Assembly: GCA_028281285.1 (NCBI GenBank)
Contig: JANQKF010000019.1
Coordinates: forward strand, 248,001 to 312,000
Direction of reading: 5' to 3'
Length of the DNA stretch: 64,000 nucleotides
Source: Cyclobacteriaceae bacterium
Lineage (GTDB): Bacteria; Bacteroidota; Bacteroidia; Cytophagales; Cyclobacteriaceae
The notes under the pieces are model-generated. The model was not told the origin of the DNA. It searched no databases and was given only the letters and a program-made list of their open reading frames with translations. Both the position numbers and the translations under genes were made by a program. Positions 17,061 through 26,607 of this stretch are shown one piece after another. Every line of letters begins with the position of its first letter. Position 1 is the first letter of the stretch.

Positions 17061-17900
17061 GTGTTAGATCAACCTGCCGATAGCGAAGAAAAGGAAATGA
17101 GTTTCCTCGATCATCTCGAGGAATTGAGATGGCACCTCGTAAGGTCGGCCGCTGCAATACTGGTTTTCAGTATTGCCGCCTTTATTCTGAAGGACTATAT
17201 CTGGGGAGAACTAATTTTTGGACCATCTCGAGCCGATTTTTGGACGTATAGGATGTTATGTAAGCTTTCAGAATTGATGAACTCTGAACTCTTGTGTATA
17301 GACGGAATTCCTCTGGACTTTCAAAATCGTAAACTTACAGGGCAGTTCACCATGCACATTATGTCATCATTTGTAGTGGGACTTATCGCAGCCTTTCCTT
17401 ATGCCTTTTGGGAGATGTGGAGATTTGTAAGTCCCGGCCTGCATAGAAACGAGAGAAGGGCATCCAGGGGTGCTGTCGTAGTGGTATCTTTTCTGTTTAT
17501 GTCAGGAGTACTTTTTGGATATTACATCATTACGCCTTTATCGCTCAATTTTCTTTCTCACTACCAATTAGTAGATATTATCAGGAATGATATAGACATC
17601 ATTTCCTATGTGGGTGTGCTCTCCACCTTGGTATTGGCTTGTGGCTTTATGTTTCAGTTGCCAATGGTGTCCTATTTCTTAAGTAAGGCCGGATTGGTGA
17701 CACCAAGCCTGATGAGGCGTTATCGAAAGCATTCAATAGTTGTGATACTTTTACTATCTGCAATTCTTACACCTCCTGATGTCATTAGTCAATTGTTAAT
17801 AGCACTTCCCTTGAGTTTACTTTATGAAGTGAGTATTTTAATTTCGAAGAGGATTGAGAACAAACGAATAAGAGACGATCAACGAGAAGCAATTCAATAA
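17061..17900 (+). CDS. tatC: Twin-arginine translocase subunit TatC
   Basis: A 279-residue inner-membrane protein, the receptor subunit for twin-arginine signal peptides. The opening SFLDHLEELRWHLVRS is the family's N-terminal signature, followed by six membrane helices including FPYAFWEMWRFVSPGLHRNER and the later ILSAILTPPDVISQ loop. I begin at GTG 17061, three bases after glyA; ATG 17097 (MSFLDHLEEL) is a credible alternative, and the purine-rich AAGAAAAGGAA before it could be a ribosome site. No tatA is seen in the window. It is followed by rpiB after 10 bases. Confidence 0.95.
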   Translation: MLDQPADSEEKEMSFLDHLEELRWHLVRSAAAILVFSIAAFILKDYIWGELIFGPSRADFWTYRMLCKLSELMNSELLCIDGIPLDFQNRKLTGQFTMHIMSSFVVGLIAAFPYAFWEMWRFVSPGLHRNERRASRGAVVVVSFLFMSGVLFGYYIITPLSLNFLSHYQLVDIIRNDIDIISYVGVLSTLVLACGFMFQLPMVSYFLSKAGLVTPSLMRRYRKHSIVVILLLSAILTPPDVISQLLIALPLSLLYEVSILISKRIENKRIRDDQREAIQ

Positions 17901-17910
17901 AATCAAGATT

Positions 17911-18339
17911 ATGAAAATAGCCATTGGAGGAGATCATGCCGGTTTTACCTACAAACAACGAATCGCTGAAGTGCTCAGAGCCGAAGGACATGAAGTGAAG
18001 GATTTTGGTCCCGATTCGGAAGAATCTGTGGATTACCCGGATTATATACACCCAATGGCTGAAGGCTTGGAGGCCGGGAGTTTTGACTATGGAATTGCCA
18101 TCTGTGGAAGTGGAAACGGAGTCTGCATGACTGCCAACAAGCATGCCGGAGTAAGAGCTGCCTTAGTTTGGAATACCGATTTGGCGGCACTGGGACGACA
18201 ACACAATAATGCTAACGTAGTTTGCATTCCTGCCAGATTTGTAGATTATGATCTTGCCGAGAACATGGTGAATACATTCTTAACAACAGAATTTGAAGGC
18301 GGTCGACACCAAAGAAGAGTCGACAAAATTGCCAAATAG
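17911..18339 (+). CDS. rpiB: Ribose 5-phosphate isomerase B
   Basis: A 142-residue cytoplasmic isomerase interconverting ribose 5-phosphate and ribulose 5-phosphate in the pentose phosphate pathway. The catalytic Cys65 is in GIAICGSGNGVCM, His98 in ALGRQHNNANV, and the N-terminal GGDHAGF binds the substrate phosphate; all match the RpiB/LacAB family. The length is normal. It is the last gene of the glyA-tatC-rpiB run and converges on the membrane-protein gene at 18341 with a 1-base gap. Confidence 0.95.
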   Translation: MKIAIGGDHAGFTYKQRIAEVLRAEGHEVKDFGPDSEESVDYPDYIHPMAEGLEAGSFDYGIAICGSGNGVCMTANKHAGVRAALVWNTDLAALGRQHNNANVVCIPARFVDYDLAENMVNTFLTTEFEGGRHQRRVDKIAK

Positions 18340-18340
18340 C

Positions 18341-19402
18341 TTAATTTCCACTTCCGAAGTCGACCAGAGCAAGTTCGGGTGCAAGTATTGGAAGAAATAA
18401 AGAGCTAAGGCTCCAAACCATCAATACCAGGAAGGTCAATTCTGCCAACCATTTTCGTTGCATATCACTGACTAGCTGAGAAATGAAGAATGCTACAACG
18501 GGAATCATATAGATCAGGGAGTTCGTATTAATCTGATCATTGATGAAAATTGAGCCTAGCGCAAAAAAACCGAGAAGGAGGAAGGTTCGCTGAATAATGA
18601 TTTGATGATTGGTCATCCCTATTCCTGTGAAGCTTCGGCTGGCAGAGACCAAAGACAAAAGCACAGGAAAGCCCATGAAAACCGTCAATTGATTGACTGG
18701 GATTTCGATCTTACGCATTACATCAAATGTATCGGCCACAAGGTTATTCCAGAAAGCGGTGCCTTGATCGATCCATAAATAATACACCCAAACCATAAGA
18801 ATAGGTAGAAGTATACCGAATAAGATCAGCACATACCGTCTATTGAGCGTATTTGAATAAATCAAATACAATCCATAAACAAGCAAAATGAACACAACAC
18901 TAGATGGGTGAATTAAAATAGCAACACCAAGAACAAAACCTGTGCTGAAGATATTCTCTTCACTGCCGCGATATTGAAGATGGAATAGCATATAGTTTAT
19001 TGCTATGAGTATAAAAGTGACTGATACCATGGCGGGGCTGGTCAACAGAAACTCAGGAGATGCAGTAATTGCCAAGACATAGATCGCTGCAGGCAAATAG
19101 CTATTCTGGTTAAAGGCTTTGTTGTTGATTAAAATTGAGTTGATCGAAAATGCCTGAAGAGTAACCAGAAAGCCACTAAGTACCACAGATGGAATTAGAG
19201 GGTTTTGAAAAATCGAGGTAAGGAAAATCCATAACCAACGATAAAGTGGTCCTTGAGATGAAGAGTTGTAGTTTACAGGATTATCGATCAGGGTTTGGAG
19301 CTGATCAATTCCGAAAATCACAAAAACTACCCTGACTAGCGCAGCAAACAGAAACAAAGTCAATAGGCGGTAAGGATCGTTTATTTTAAAGTAGGAGACC
19401 AA
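18341..19402 (-). CDS. Multi-pass membrane protein, uncharacterised (DUF6427-like)
   Basis: A 353-residue protein with about ten hydrophobic segments and no signal peptide, resembling the uncharacterised Bacteroidota family DUF6427; the assignment rests on overall look (SYFKINDPYRLLTLFLFAALVR opening, PLYRWLWIF segment). No catalytic motif is visible, though the layout recalls polytopic glycosyltransferase-like or O-antigen-type membrane proteins. Upstream on the minus strand, TAGTTTTG (19423-19430) fits the -7 promoter element, giving a leader of about 14 bases. Function unknown. Confidence 0.65.
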   Translation of the reverse strand: MVSYFKINDPYRLLTLFLFAALVRVVFVIFGIDQLQTLIDNPVNYNSSSQGPLYRWLWIFLTSIFQNPLIPSVVLSGFLVTLQAFSINSILINNKAFNQNSYLPAAIYVLAITASPEFLLTSPAMVSVTFILIAINYMLFHLQYRGSEENIFSTGFVLGVAILIHPSSVVFILLVYGLYLIYSNTLNRRYVLILFGILLPILMVWVYYLWIDQGTAFWNNLVADTFDVMRKIEIPVNQLTVFMGFPVLLSLVSASRSFTGIGMTNHQIIIQRTFLLLGFFALGSIFINDQINTNSLIYMIPVVAFFISQLVSDMQRKWLAELTFLVLMVWSLSSLFLPILAPELALVDFGSGN

Positions 19403-19483
19403 TTTTCTCGGAATGAATGCCCAAAACTAAGTGAAAATAATCCGGCAGAAGGAAAAAAGATAAATAAATGGGATATTTGCGAA

Positions 19484-19858
19484 ATGGCAGAGAGTAAACG
19501 ACAGCTGAAATTTTCTAACCTCATCCGGGAAGAGTTAAGTACAATCTTTCTCAGACGATTTCAAGGTACCTTTCAAGGGAGTTTGGTGAGTATTTCTGAT
19601 GTTGAAATGAGCCCGGACCTGGGTTTGGCGAGGATTTTTATTAGTGTCTTTCCAGTTAGCCAATCGGAGCCTGTCATGGATCGACTAAATGATCATAAAG
19701 GTCAGATCAGAGGAGACCTTGGAAGAGCAATTGGCAAAGAAGTTCGCATTATTCCCGAACTGGCGTTTTTCAACGACAGCACTGCGGAAAGCGCAGATCG
19801 AATCGACAAAATCATTGACAATCTCGTTATACCCCCAGAAGAGGAAGAAAACGAGTGA
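19484..19858 (+). CDS. rbfA: Ribosome-binding factor A
   Basis: A 124-residue KH-like RNA-binding protein that helps mature the 30S ribosomal subunit (16S rRNA 5' end). The opening RQLKFSNLIREELSTIFLRR and the internal SISDVEMSPDLGLARIFISVF strand-helix pattern are characteristic of RbfA, and the acidic C-terminus is common. Its TGA overlaps the GTG start of the following permease by 4 bases (GTGA), so the two are translationally coupled, an arrangement seen in other Bacteroidota. Confidence 0.93.
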   Translation: MAESKRQLKFSNLIREELSTIFLRRFQGTFQGSLVSISDVEMSPDLGLARIFISVFPVSQSEPVMDRLNDHKGQIRGDLGRAIGKEVRIIPELAFFNDSTAESADRIDKIIDNLVIPPEEEENE

Positions 19859-21075
19859 GGGCATCATCATTCATAGCACGTAGATATTTTCTTACCAAGA
19901 AGAGGAAGAATCTCATTCAAATTCTTTCACGGGTATCTATGGTAGGCGTGGCGATTGGAGCTATGGCTTTGGTAGTTGTGCTGTCTGTCTTCAATGGTCT
20001 GGAAGACCTTATTAGATCCATCTACGACAGCTTTGATCCGGATTTGAAGGTAGAGGCAACTTTAGGCAAATCTTTTGAACTGACCGATGAACTCAAACAA
20101 AGCATAGAAGATGTGAAGGGTGTCAGTGCGGTAATTGAAGTGATTGAGGACAATGCACTCATTACTTATGCAGATCAACAAGTACTTGCCAAGATTAAAG
20201 GAGTTGATGAAAACTTCCTTTCCTTAAACAAGCTCAATGACTTTATGATTCATGGCGAGCCCATACTCTATGATGGTGAACAGCCATTCGCCATTCTTGG
20301 TTATGGGGTGGACTATGAGCTGGGTACCAGGCTTGGTGGCATACCAATGCAGGTTAGTTTTCCCAAAAGACTAAGGCCAGGAGCAATTGCTTCGGCACGA
20401 TCAGTTAATAGAAAACGAATTCATCCTGCAGGAGTGTTTGCAATTGAAAAGCGGTATGATGATCAGTATGTTTTCGTGCCATTGGATTTTGCCAAAGACC
20501 TAATGAGCTACGGTAATAAGAGAAGCTATCTGGAAATTGAAGTAGAAGAAGCGGTAGATATTGGAGAGGTATCAACTCGACTTAAAGCACTCCTAGGTAG
20601 TGAATTTAAAGTACTCAATGGAGATGAGCAGCATTCAGGGTTGTTGCAAGCACTGCAATTTGAAAAGCTATTTCTCTCCATCACGCTGGCATTCATTACG
20701 GCAGTTGCTTCTTTTAATATATTCTTCACCCTGTCTATGCTGGCTATCGAGAAGAAAAAAGACATTTCTGTGCTCTTTACTATGGGAGCTACCAAGGCTT
20801 TGGTAAGACGCATTTTTTTCAAAGAAGGAGCCATAATAGCAGCCAGCGGAACCTTAAGTGGTCTCATATTGGGCCTTATATTCTGTATCGTCCAGAAAGA
20901 AACAGGCATGATAAAGATGGGTATTGTGAATGCTATTGAACCCGCTTATCCTATCAAACTCAATCCGTATGATTTTGTATTTGTGGCGGTTGCGGTCACC
21001 TTGATTACTGTTCTTGCCTCATACCGTCCTGCGCTGATAGCGAGCCGTGTGAAAATTACTGAAAATTTGGCCTAA
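19855..21075 (+). CDS. FtsX-like ABC permease of the LolC/LolE type
   Basis: A 406-residue inner-membrane protein with the typical layout: a membrane helix near the N-terminus (about 25-50, VSMVGVAIGAMALVVVLSVFNG), a large periplasmic domain (about 50-270), and three helices at the C-terminus. The opening SSFIARRYFLTKKRKNLIQILSRVS is typical of LolC/LolE, which extract lipoproteins from the inner membrane with an ATPase (LolD) partner. No LolD lies in the window, so the ATPase must be elsewhere. Start is GTG 19855, overlapping the rbfA stop. The role in lipoprotein sorting is inferred from family only. Confidence 0.88.
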   Translation: MRASSFIARRYFLTKKRKNLIQILSRVSMVGVAIGAMALVVVLSVFNGLEDLIRSIYDSFDPDLKVEATLGKSFELTDELKQSIEDVKGVSAVIEVIEDNALITYADQQVLAKIKGVDENFLSLNKLNDFMIHGEPILYDGEQPFAILGYGVDYELGTRLGGIPMQVSFPKRLRPGAIASARSVNRKRIHPAGVFAIEKRYDDQYVFVPLDFAKDLMSYGNKRSYLEIEVEEAVDIGEVSTRLKALLGSEFKVLNGDEQHSGLLQALQFEKLFLSITLAFITAVASFNIFFTLSMLAIEKKKDISVLFTMGATKALVRRIFFKEGAIIAASGTLSGLILGLIFCIVQKETGMIKMGIVNAIEPAYPIKLNPYDFVFVAVAVTLITVLASYRPALIASRVKITENLA

Positions 21076-21105
21076 ATTTTCGCAGAAATCCGGTTAGTCC
21101 AGCCC

Positions 21106-21133
21106 TTGTTTTACTAGCAAATTCCGTATTTTG
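21106..21133 (+). promoter_or_regulatory. Probable promoter of the SNF2 helicase gene
   Basis: TTG at 21106-21108, an 18-base spacer and TATTTTG at 21127-21133 approximate the Bacteroidota promoter, 21 bases before the chosen ATG at 21154. One base shorter than the ideal -7 element. Confidence 0.4.
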
Positions 21134-21153
21134 CGAGTCGCACTTTTTTGAAA

Positions 21154-24099
21154 ATGAAGGTATCGACTGCTCAACCGTTCCAATTAATTTATTCGCTATA
21201 TCAGCACGAATATCTGGGATATTTGTTTGAGTCGTTCGTGGTTCAATTGGATGAAAAAGGTCGACTTACATTACAACATCAGAATATATCTTCAAAAAAT
21301 GCCACGGAGTTTGCGGCTGGATTAGACGAGAACGACTATGTCCTTATCAAGCTGATGGATGAGATGCAGCAAGAGGCAATTGCGCTTCGGTTTTACAAAA
21401 AGAAAATTAAGCCTGCCGAATTCTTTTTTAAGGTGTTTGATGAGGAAAAGGGAGACAAGGCTCTGCAAGAGACCATCCACCATTTTCTCGAGTCTCGCAG
21501 AGCCAGAATTCTTGACTTGCTTGCCGGCAAAATGATCTTTGAAATGGGACGTGACGGAGAGCCTGCGTGGAAGCAAATAGAATTAATGACTGAGAAGGCC
21601 ACTGTCCTTTTTCATTTCAGAAGAAATGAAGACAACACACACTATTTTCCGACAATTAAGCATGCTGGAGAAAAGCTGGAGTGGCAATACAACGGCTCCT
21701 TTTTGGTCTGTCATGAACCGGCATGGCTGATCGTGGACAACAAATTATACAGTTTTGCGAAGGGTGTTGACGGAAACAAACTCAAACCTTTCTTAAATAA
21801 GAAGTTTATTGTTATTCCAAAGAAGGTTGAACATACTTACTTTGAGAAGTTCGTGACTCAATTAGTGGCCTCATTTGATGTGTATGCGAAGGGTCTGGAA
21901 ATCAACACTGAGCGATACCCCGTAATTCCTAAGCTCTCTTTCTCTGAACTAAAGACAGTATCTGCAGCACCCACCCTATTCGGTAATGATTCTGGAAGCA
22001 CTGTCTTGGAAGATGTTGAATCTGAGGTAAAGATTGTTTTCAAACTTCAATTTGAATATGGAAAATACACCTTTAATGCCGACAAAAGTGTGAGTTCATC
22101 CGTGAAGCTTGAACAACGTGGAGACGAGTATATTTTCCATAAAGTAAAAAGAGACTTGGATGTAGAGCATTACGTCCTGCAGATACTCAATGAAAGCGGT
22201 CTGAAATTGAGAAATGGAAGGATGACTATGTCCAGGGGAGAAGCATTTACCTGGATCGCTACCAATCAAAACCTACTGGAACAAAATGAGTTCATTTTGG
22301 AACAGACGGATGTTGATGAGCGAAAGTATTTTGTGGGTGAATCTCAGCTTGATATTGAGGTCCGCGAATCAATAGATTGGTTTGATATACACGCCTTGGT
22401 GAGGTTTGGTGATTATGAAATTCCCTTCGATCAGCTAAGGAAAATGATGAACGGGAAGAAACGTGAAATTACACTTCCCAATGGTCAGATCGCTGTAATA
22501 CCGGATGCCTGGTTCACCAACTATTCTGAACTTTTTGCCTTCCTGGAAGAAGACGATTCTCCAAATTCAAAAATGAGATTAAAAAAGCATCATTTGGCAT
22601 TAGTTCAAGACCTGGAAAATGGCAATCTGGCACAGGTTTCTATGGATAGGAAGCTTCAACGTTTGAAAGATTTTGAGAACATCGAAGACTATCCGGTATC
22701 GAATGGCTTTATGGGCAAACTGAGACCTTACCAACAAGCGGGTTACAACTGGATGCAATTTTTGTCTTCTTATAAGTTTGGAGGTTGTCTGGCGGATGAT
22801 ATGGGACTAGGTAAAACTGTTCAGACGCTGGCAATGTTGCAATCGGAGAAAGACAAGGGAGTGAGTAATGCGACATTGTTGATCATGCCAACATCACTTA
22901 TTTATAACTGGGAGCTTGAGGCAAAAAAATTTACACCGCAACTTAAGGTGTTAGTCTATACCGGAACAGGAAGAGATAAGAATGTTGAAAACTTCCATGG
23001 GTATGATTTAGTCCTCACCTCCTACGGTATTACCAGGTTGGACATTGACGTGCTGAAAGAATACTATTTTCACTATGTCATATTGGATGAATCTCAGGCA
23101 ATTAAAAATCCGAATTCCAACATTGCAAAGTCAGTACGCAAGCTGAAGTCTCAGTATCGTTTGATCCTGACGGGTACGCCATTGGAGAACAGCACACTTG
23201 ACTTATGGTCGCAAATGAGTTTTGTAAACCCTGGTTTGCTGGGTACGGAAAACTTTTTCAAGAATGAATTTCAACATCCTATTGAGAAGAAGCAGGATGT
23301 CGATAAAACAAAAAGACTCCATACGATTATCAAACCTTTCATCTTACGAAGAAAAAAATCTCAGGTAGCCGAAGATCTTCCTGATAAGGTTGAGAATGTT
23401 ACCTATTGCTCAATGAGCGAGGCTCAGGAAGAGAAGTACGAGGAAGTGAAGTCGTATTATCGCAACCAGATTTTGGAAAGTATTGAGCGCAAAGGAAGGA
23501 ATAAGTCCCAACTGATGCTTTTACAGGGGCTTACTCAATTGCGTCAGATTGCAAATCATCCAAAAATGGTTGATTCCGACTATGAAGGTGATTCCGGAAA
23601 GCTTGAAGATATCACTCACATGATCCAGAAGGCCCTTACTGAGAAACACAAGATTTTGGTTTTTAGTCAGTTTGTGAAGCATTTGGATATTGTACGAAAC
23701 TACCTCAATGACGAGCATCTTCAGTATTCCTATTTGGATGGCTCAACTCGCGATCGTCAGGAACAAGTTGAGCGCTTCCAGAATGACGACAGCATAAGAC
23801 TGTTTCTAATTTCTTTGAAGGCAGGAGGCCTTGGCCTGAACCTGACGAAGGCTGACTATGTGTTTTTACTTGACCCATGGTGGAATCCTGCCATTGAAGC
23901 TCAGGCAGTTGATCGGGCCCATAGAATAGGTCAAACCAATACCGTCTTTACCTATAAATTCATCACCAGGAACACGGTAGAGGAAAAGATATTGGCATTG
24001 CAGAAAAATAAAATCAAGCTGGCATCGGACTTGATCACAACCGAAGAGAGTTTTGTGAAAAAATTGTCCGATCAGGACATTCATGACTTATTAAACTAG
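21154..24099 (+). CDS. SNF2-family DNA-dependent ATPase/helicase
   Basis: A 981-residue protein with a long N-terminal bacterial SNF2 region (about 1-520) and a two-lobed Swi2/Snf2 motor. Visible motifs are Walker A DDMGLGKT (Lys554), motif II DESQ (Asp645-Glu646), motif III LTGTPLENS, motif V LISLKAGGLGLNLTKADYVF and motif VI QAVDRAHRIGQ. Such proteins translocate on DNA and remodel protein-DNA or RNA polymerase complexes. The frame allows a TTG two codons upstream, but ATG 21154 is preferred. The small YtoQ-like gene follows after one base. No methyltransferase or defence partner is nearby, so a housekeeping role is likelier than phage defence. Confidence 0.93.
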   Translation: MKVSTAQPFQLIYSLYQHEYLGYLFESFVVQLDEKGRLTLQHQNISSKNATEFAAGLDENDYVLIKLMDEMQQEAIALRFYKKKIKPAEFFFKVFDEEKGDKALQETIHHFLESRRARILDLLAGKMIFEMGRDGEPAWKQIELMTEKATVLFHFRRNEDNTHYFPTIKHAGEKLEWQYNGSFLVCHEPAWLIVDNKLYSFAKGVDGNKLKPFLNKKFIVIPKKVEHTYFEKFVTQLVASFDVYAKGLEINTERYPVIPKLSFSELKTVSAAPTLFGNDSGSTVLEDVESEVKIVFKLQFEYGKYTFNADKSVSSSVKLEQRGDEYIFHKVKRDLDVEHYVLQILNESGLKLRNGRMTMSRGEAFTWIATNQNLLEQNEFILEQTDVDERKYFVGESQLDIEVRESIDWFDIHALVRFGDYEIPFDQLRKMMNGKKREITLPNGQIAVIPDAWFTNYSELFAFLEEDDSPNSKMRLKKHHLALVQDLENGNLAQVSMDRKLQRLKDFENIEDYPVSNGFMGKLRPYQQAGYNWMQFLSSYKFGGCLADDMGLGKTVQTLAMLQSEKDKGVSNATLLIMPTSLIYNWELEAKKFTPQLKVLVYTGTGRDKNVENFHGYDLVLTSYGITRLDIDVLKEYYFHYVILDESQAIKNPNSNIAKSVRKLKSQYRLILTGTPLENSTLDLWSQMSFVNPGLLGTENFFKNEFQHPIEKKQDVDKTKRLHTIIKPFILRRKKSQVAEDLPDKVENVTYCSMSEAQEEKYEEVKSYYRNQILESIERKGRNKSQLMLLQGLTQLRQIANHPKMVDSDYEGDSGKLEDITHMIQKALTEKHKILVFSQFVKHLDIVRNYLNDEHLQYSYLDGSTRDRQEQVERFQNDDSIRLFLISLKAGGLGLNLTKADYVFLLDPWWNPAIEAQAVDRAHRIGQTNTVFTYKFITRNTVEEKILALQKNKIKLASDLITTEESFVKKLSDQDIHDLLN

Positions 24100-24100
24100 T

Positions 24101-24538
24101 ATGGAATTGACAGTGTATTTGGCCGGTGAGATTCATAGTGACTGGCGTCAGCAATTAAGAGAAAAAGCCAAAGATCTTCCAATTGAATTTGTAGGTCCTA
24201 TGGAAAACCATGACCGGTCTGACAATATTGGAGAAGAGATTTTGGGTCAACAGGCAACTGCGTTGCTTAAGGATGATACTGCTTCCCAATTCAATAACCT
24301 TCGAACGAGAGTGTTGATGAACAAAACCGATGTTGTGGTCGCCTATTTTGGAGAGAAATTCAAGCAATGGAATACCGCCATGGACGCTGGCACAGCCCTC
24401 GCAATGGATACTCCATTGATCCTTGTCAAAGATGGAGCATCGGATCATGCCTTGAAAGAACTTTCAAATAGAGCACAAGCCACCGTCATTAATCTAGATC
24501 AGGTAGTTCAAGCATTAAAATATATTCTGGAGGCATAG
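24101..24538 (+). CDS. YtoQ family protein (nucleoside deoxyribosyltransferase-like)
   Basis: A 145-residue cytoplasmic protein of the YtoQ family, related in fold to nucleoside 2-deoxyribosyltransferases. The opening TVYLAGEIHSDWR, the segment MENHDRSDNIGE and KFKQWNTAMDAGTALAMDTPLILV are characteristic; DAGTALA matches the region that in the transferases holds the catalytic acid. Reaction and substrate of YtoQ proteins are not established. It begins one base after the SNF2 gene stop and is followed by a strong terminator at 24647, so it closes that transcription unit. Confidence 0.88.
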   Translation: MELTVYLAGEIHSDWRQQLREKAKDLPIEFVGPMENHDRSDNIGEEILGQQATALLKDDTASQFNNLRTRVLMNKTDVVVAYFGEKFKQWNTAMDAGTALAMDTPLILVKDGASDHALKELSNRAQATVINLDQVVQALKYILEA

Positions 24539-24623
24539 ATTTCTGTGTATTGTCTGTATCCTTTTGTCACTTCTTGGTTATACTCAAAAGGTTTCAAGAC
24601 TGAAAACCAGATTCATTCACTTT

Positions 24624-24679
24624 TAGTATTTAGAATACTACGGTTGAAAACGGGTGCGCCAGCACCCGTTTTGTCTTTT
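24624..24679 (+). terminator. Strong Rho-independent terminator, with an extra hairpin before it
   Basis: AAAACGGGTGC (24647-24657) pairs perfectly over 11 bases with GCACCCGTTTT (24662-24672) across a GCCA loop, followed by GTCTTTT. A second perfect hairpin, TAGTATT-TAG-AATACTA (24624-24640), lies just upstream. It ends the SNF2-ytoQ unit. Confidence 0.88.
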
Positions 24680-24754
24680 ACATTCTCACTCTTATTTCAT
24701 TCATAATTCTTGTTGGTACGCTGCTCTTGAAAGCCGTATATTGCTTCAATCACA

Positions 24755-26128
24755 ATGGCCAAAGTCAAGACTACTTTTTTCTGTCAGAACTGCGGGGCAA
24801 GTTCGCCAAAATGGATTGGTAAATGCCCGTCATGCAATGAGTGGAATACCTACGTGGAAGAAGTAGTACAGAAGGAAGACAAGGCCAAAACCACATGGAG
24901 AGAGGAATCGATTGGACGGGTTGCTCCTAAACCTAAAGTGCTTAGCGAAATACATACAACATCAGAAAGGCGATTGGCAACCAACGATCAGGAATTAAAT
25001 CGGGTACTTGGCGGAGGAATTGTGTCAGGATCACTCGTATTGATTGGGGGTGAACCTGGAATAGGTAAATCAACCTTGATGCTTCAACTGGCGTTGGGGC
25101 AAAAAAATACTAGGGTGCTTTATGTATCAGGAGAAGAAAGTCAGCACCAAATTAAAATGAGGGCTGAACGATTGGGGGTACCGTCTGATAATTGTTTTGT
25201 ACTTGCTGAAACGAATACACAGAACATATTTACTCAAGTCAAAGAAATTCAACCTGAGGTATTGATCATAGACTCCATTCAGACTTTGCATACTTCGAGA
25301 ATAGAATCTGCTGCGGGGAGCGTCTCACAAGTTCGAGAGTCAACGGGTGAGTTGATGAAGTTTGCCAAGGAAACCAATACACCAGTATTTATAGTGGGTC
25401 ATATTACCAAGGATGGAGGATTGGCCGGTCCCAAGGTACTTGAGCATATGGTTGATACAGTGCTCCAGTTCGAAGGTGATCGGCATCTGTCTTATCGTAT
25501 TTTGCGAACTACAAAAAATAGATTTGGATCGACTTCTGAGCTTGGCATATACGAAATGTCGGGCACAGGCTTACGTGAGGTGTCAAATCCATCGGAAATA
25601 TTGATATCCCAAAAAGAGGAAGATCTTTCCGGAGTAGCTATTGGGGCGACAATAGAAGGCAATCGGCCTCTGCTGATCGAAGTTCAGGCGCTGGTCAGTG
25701 CTGCTACTTATGGCACACCACAACGCAGTACCACCGGTTTTGATGCAAAACGGTTGAACATGCTATTGGCAGTTCTGGAAAAAAGAGGAGGGTTGCGTGT
25801 GAGTGCCCAAGATGTGTTTTTAAATATTGCAGGTGGTATTAAAATCGAGGAACCCGCACTGGACCTTACGGTCTGTGCAGCTATTGTCAGTTCCTATCAT
25901 GATATTTCGATTTCAGATAAGGTTTGCTTCGCGGCTGAAGTTGGATTAGGTGGTGAAATACGCGGGGTTAATAGAATTGAAAATCGTATTTCAGAAGCAG
26001 AGAAACTGGGCTTTGAAGAGATCTATATTTCCAAATACAACACGAAAGGGTTGAATGTTTCCGATCACCAAATTCGCATAAAACCTTTCGCAAAACTGAT
26101 CGAGGTATTTGAAGATTTGTTGGGTTAG
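24755..26128 (+). CDS. radA: DNA repair protein RadA
   Basis: A 457-residue RecA-like branch-migration motor for recombinational repair. The N-terminal zinc finger has Cys10, Cys13, Cys24 and Cys27 (FFCQNCGASSPKWIGKCPSC). Walker A is GGEPGIGKST with Lys105, the RadA-specific KNRFGST motif follows near residue 253, and the C-terminal third is the Lon-protease-like domain without its catalytic role (LNIAGGIKIEEPALDL). Length and domain order are standard. A loose promoter (TTG, about 20 bases, TATATTG) lies directly upstream. It appears to be transcribed alone after the preceding terminator. Confidence 0.96.
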   Translation: MAKVKTTFFCQNCGASSPKWIGKCPSCNEWNTYVEEVVQKEDKAKTTWREESIGRVAPKPKVLSEIHTTSERRLATNDQELNRVLGGGIVSGSLVLIGGEPGIGKSTLMLQLALGQKNTRVLYVSGEESQHQIKMRAERLGVPSDNCFVLAETNTQNIFTQVKEIQPEVLIIDSIQTLHTSRIESAAGSVSQVRESTGELMKFAKETNTPVFIVGHITKDGGLAGPKVLEHMVDTVLQFEGDRHLSYRILRTTKNRFGSTSELGIYEMSGTGLREVSNPSEILISQKEEDLSGVAIGATIEGNRPLLIEVQALVSAATYGTPQRSTTGFDAKRLNMLLAVLEKRGGLRVSAQDVFLNIAGGIKIEEPALDLTVCAAIVSSYHDISISDKVCFAAEVGLGGEIRGVNRIENRISEAEKLGFEEIYISKYNTKGLNVSDHQIRIKPFAKLIEVFEDLLG

Positions 26129-26205
26129 TGTCAGCCCGATTGCTATCTCATGAAACGCCAAGGCTCTTTTGGGAGTTTTGGAAATGAATCCTAAAATGAT
26201 CTAAG

Positions 26206-26607
26206 ATGAAAGCTTTTTTTATAGCACTTCTATTTTTTGCCGGCCCATTCATTCAGCAGGAAATCCTTTACAAAGGAGAGTGGGAAGCGGAAAGCCGGAG
26301 AACCACATTTAAAGGCTCGTGGAAAATTGTCAAAAATGGTGAGCAATATAAGGTTGAATTAGGAGCGGACTTTGAGGCCCGTAAGGCACCGGACCTAAAA
26401 ATATTTTTAAGTAAGGCATCTTTGAGTGAAATCTCCGGTAAAAATGCCACAACAAAAGGAAGCCCGGTGTTGGTAGCAAAACTGACTTCTTACAAGGGAA
26501 CCGCCAGCTATAATATTCCATCAGGAATTAACGTGAAGGATTACAGTACTATCATCATCCATTGTGAAGAGTATTCGAAACTTTGGGGAGGCTCACCTTT
26601 GAAGTGA
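26206..26607 (+). CDS. DM13-domain exported protein
   Basis: A 133-residue protein with a short hydrophobic leader (MKAFFIALLFFAGPFIQQ) and one DM13 domain over the rest: GSWKIVKNG, then VELGADFEARKAPDLKIFLSK, NIPSGINVKDYSTIIIHCEEYSKLWG. The PDLKIFLS and IIIHC segments are hallmark strands; the cysteine is the residue proposed to act in redox or cofactor binding in DM13 proteins. The family's function is unsettled (electron transfer has been suggested). It overlaps the convergent pyridoxal enzyme gene by 15 bases. Confidence 0.82.
   Translation: MKAFFIALLFFAGPFIQQEILYKGEWEAESRRTTFKGSWKIVKNGEQYKVELGADFEARKAPDLKIFLSKASLSEISGKNATTKGSPVLVAKLTSYKGTASYNIPSGINVKDYSTIIIHCEEYSKLWGGSPLK

Noticed and set aside
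21154..24538. Phage-defence island built on the SNF2 protein
   Set aside because: No nuclease, phospholipase D or methylase partner lies nearby; only a YtoQ-like gene follows, and the surroundings are housekeeping genes.
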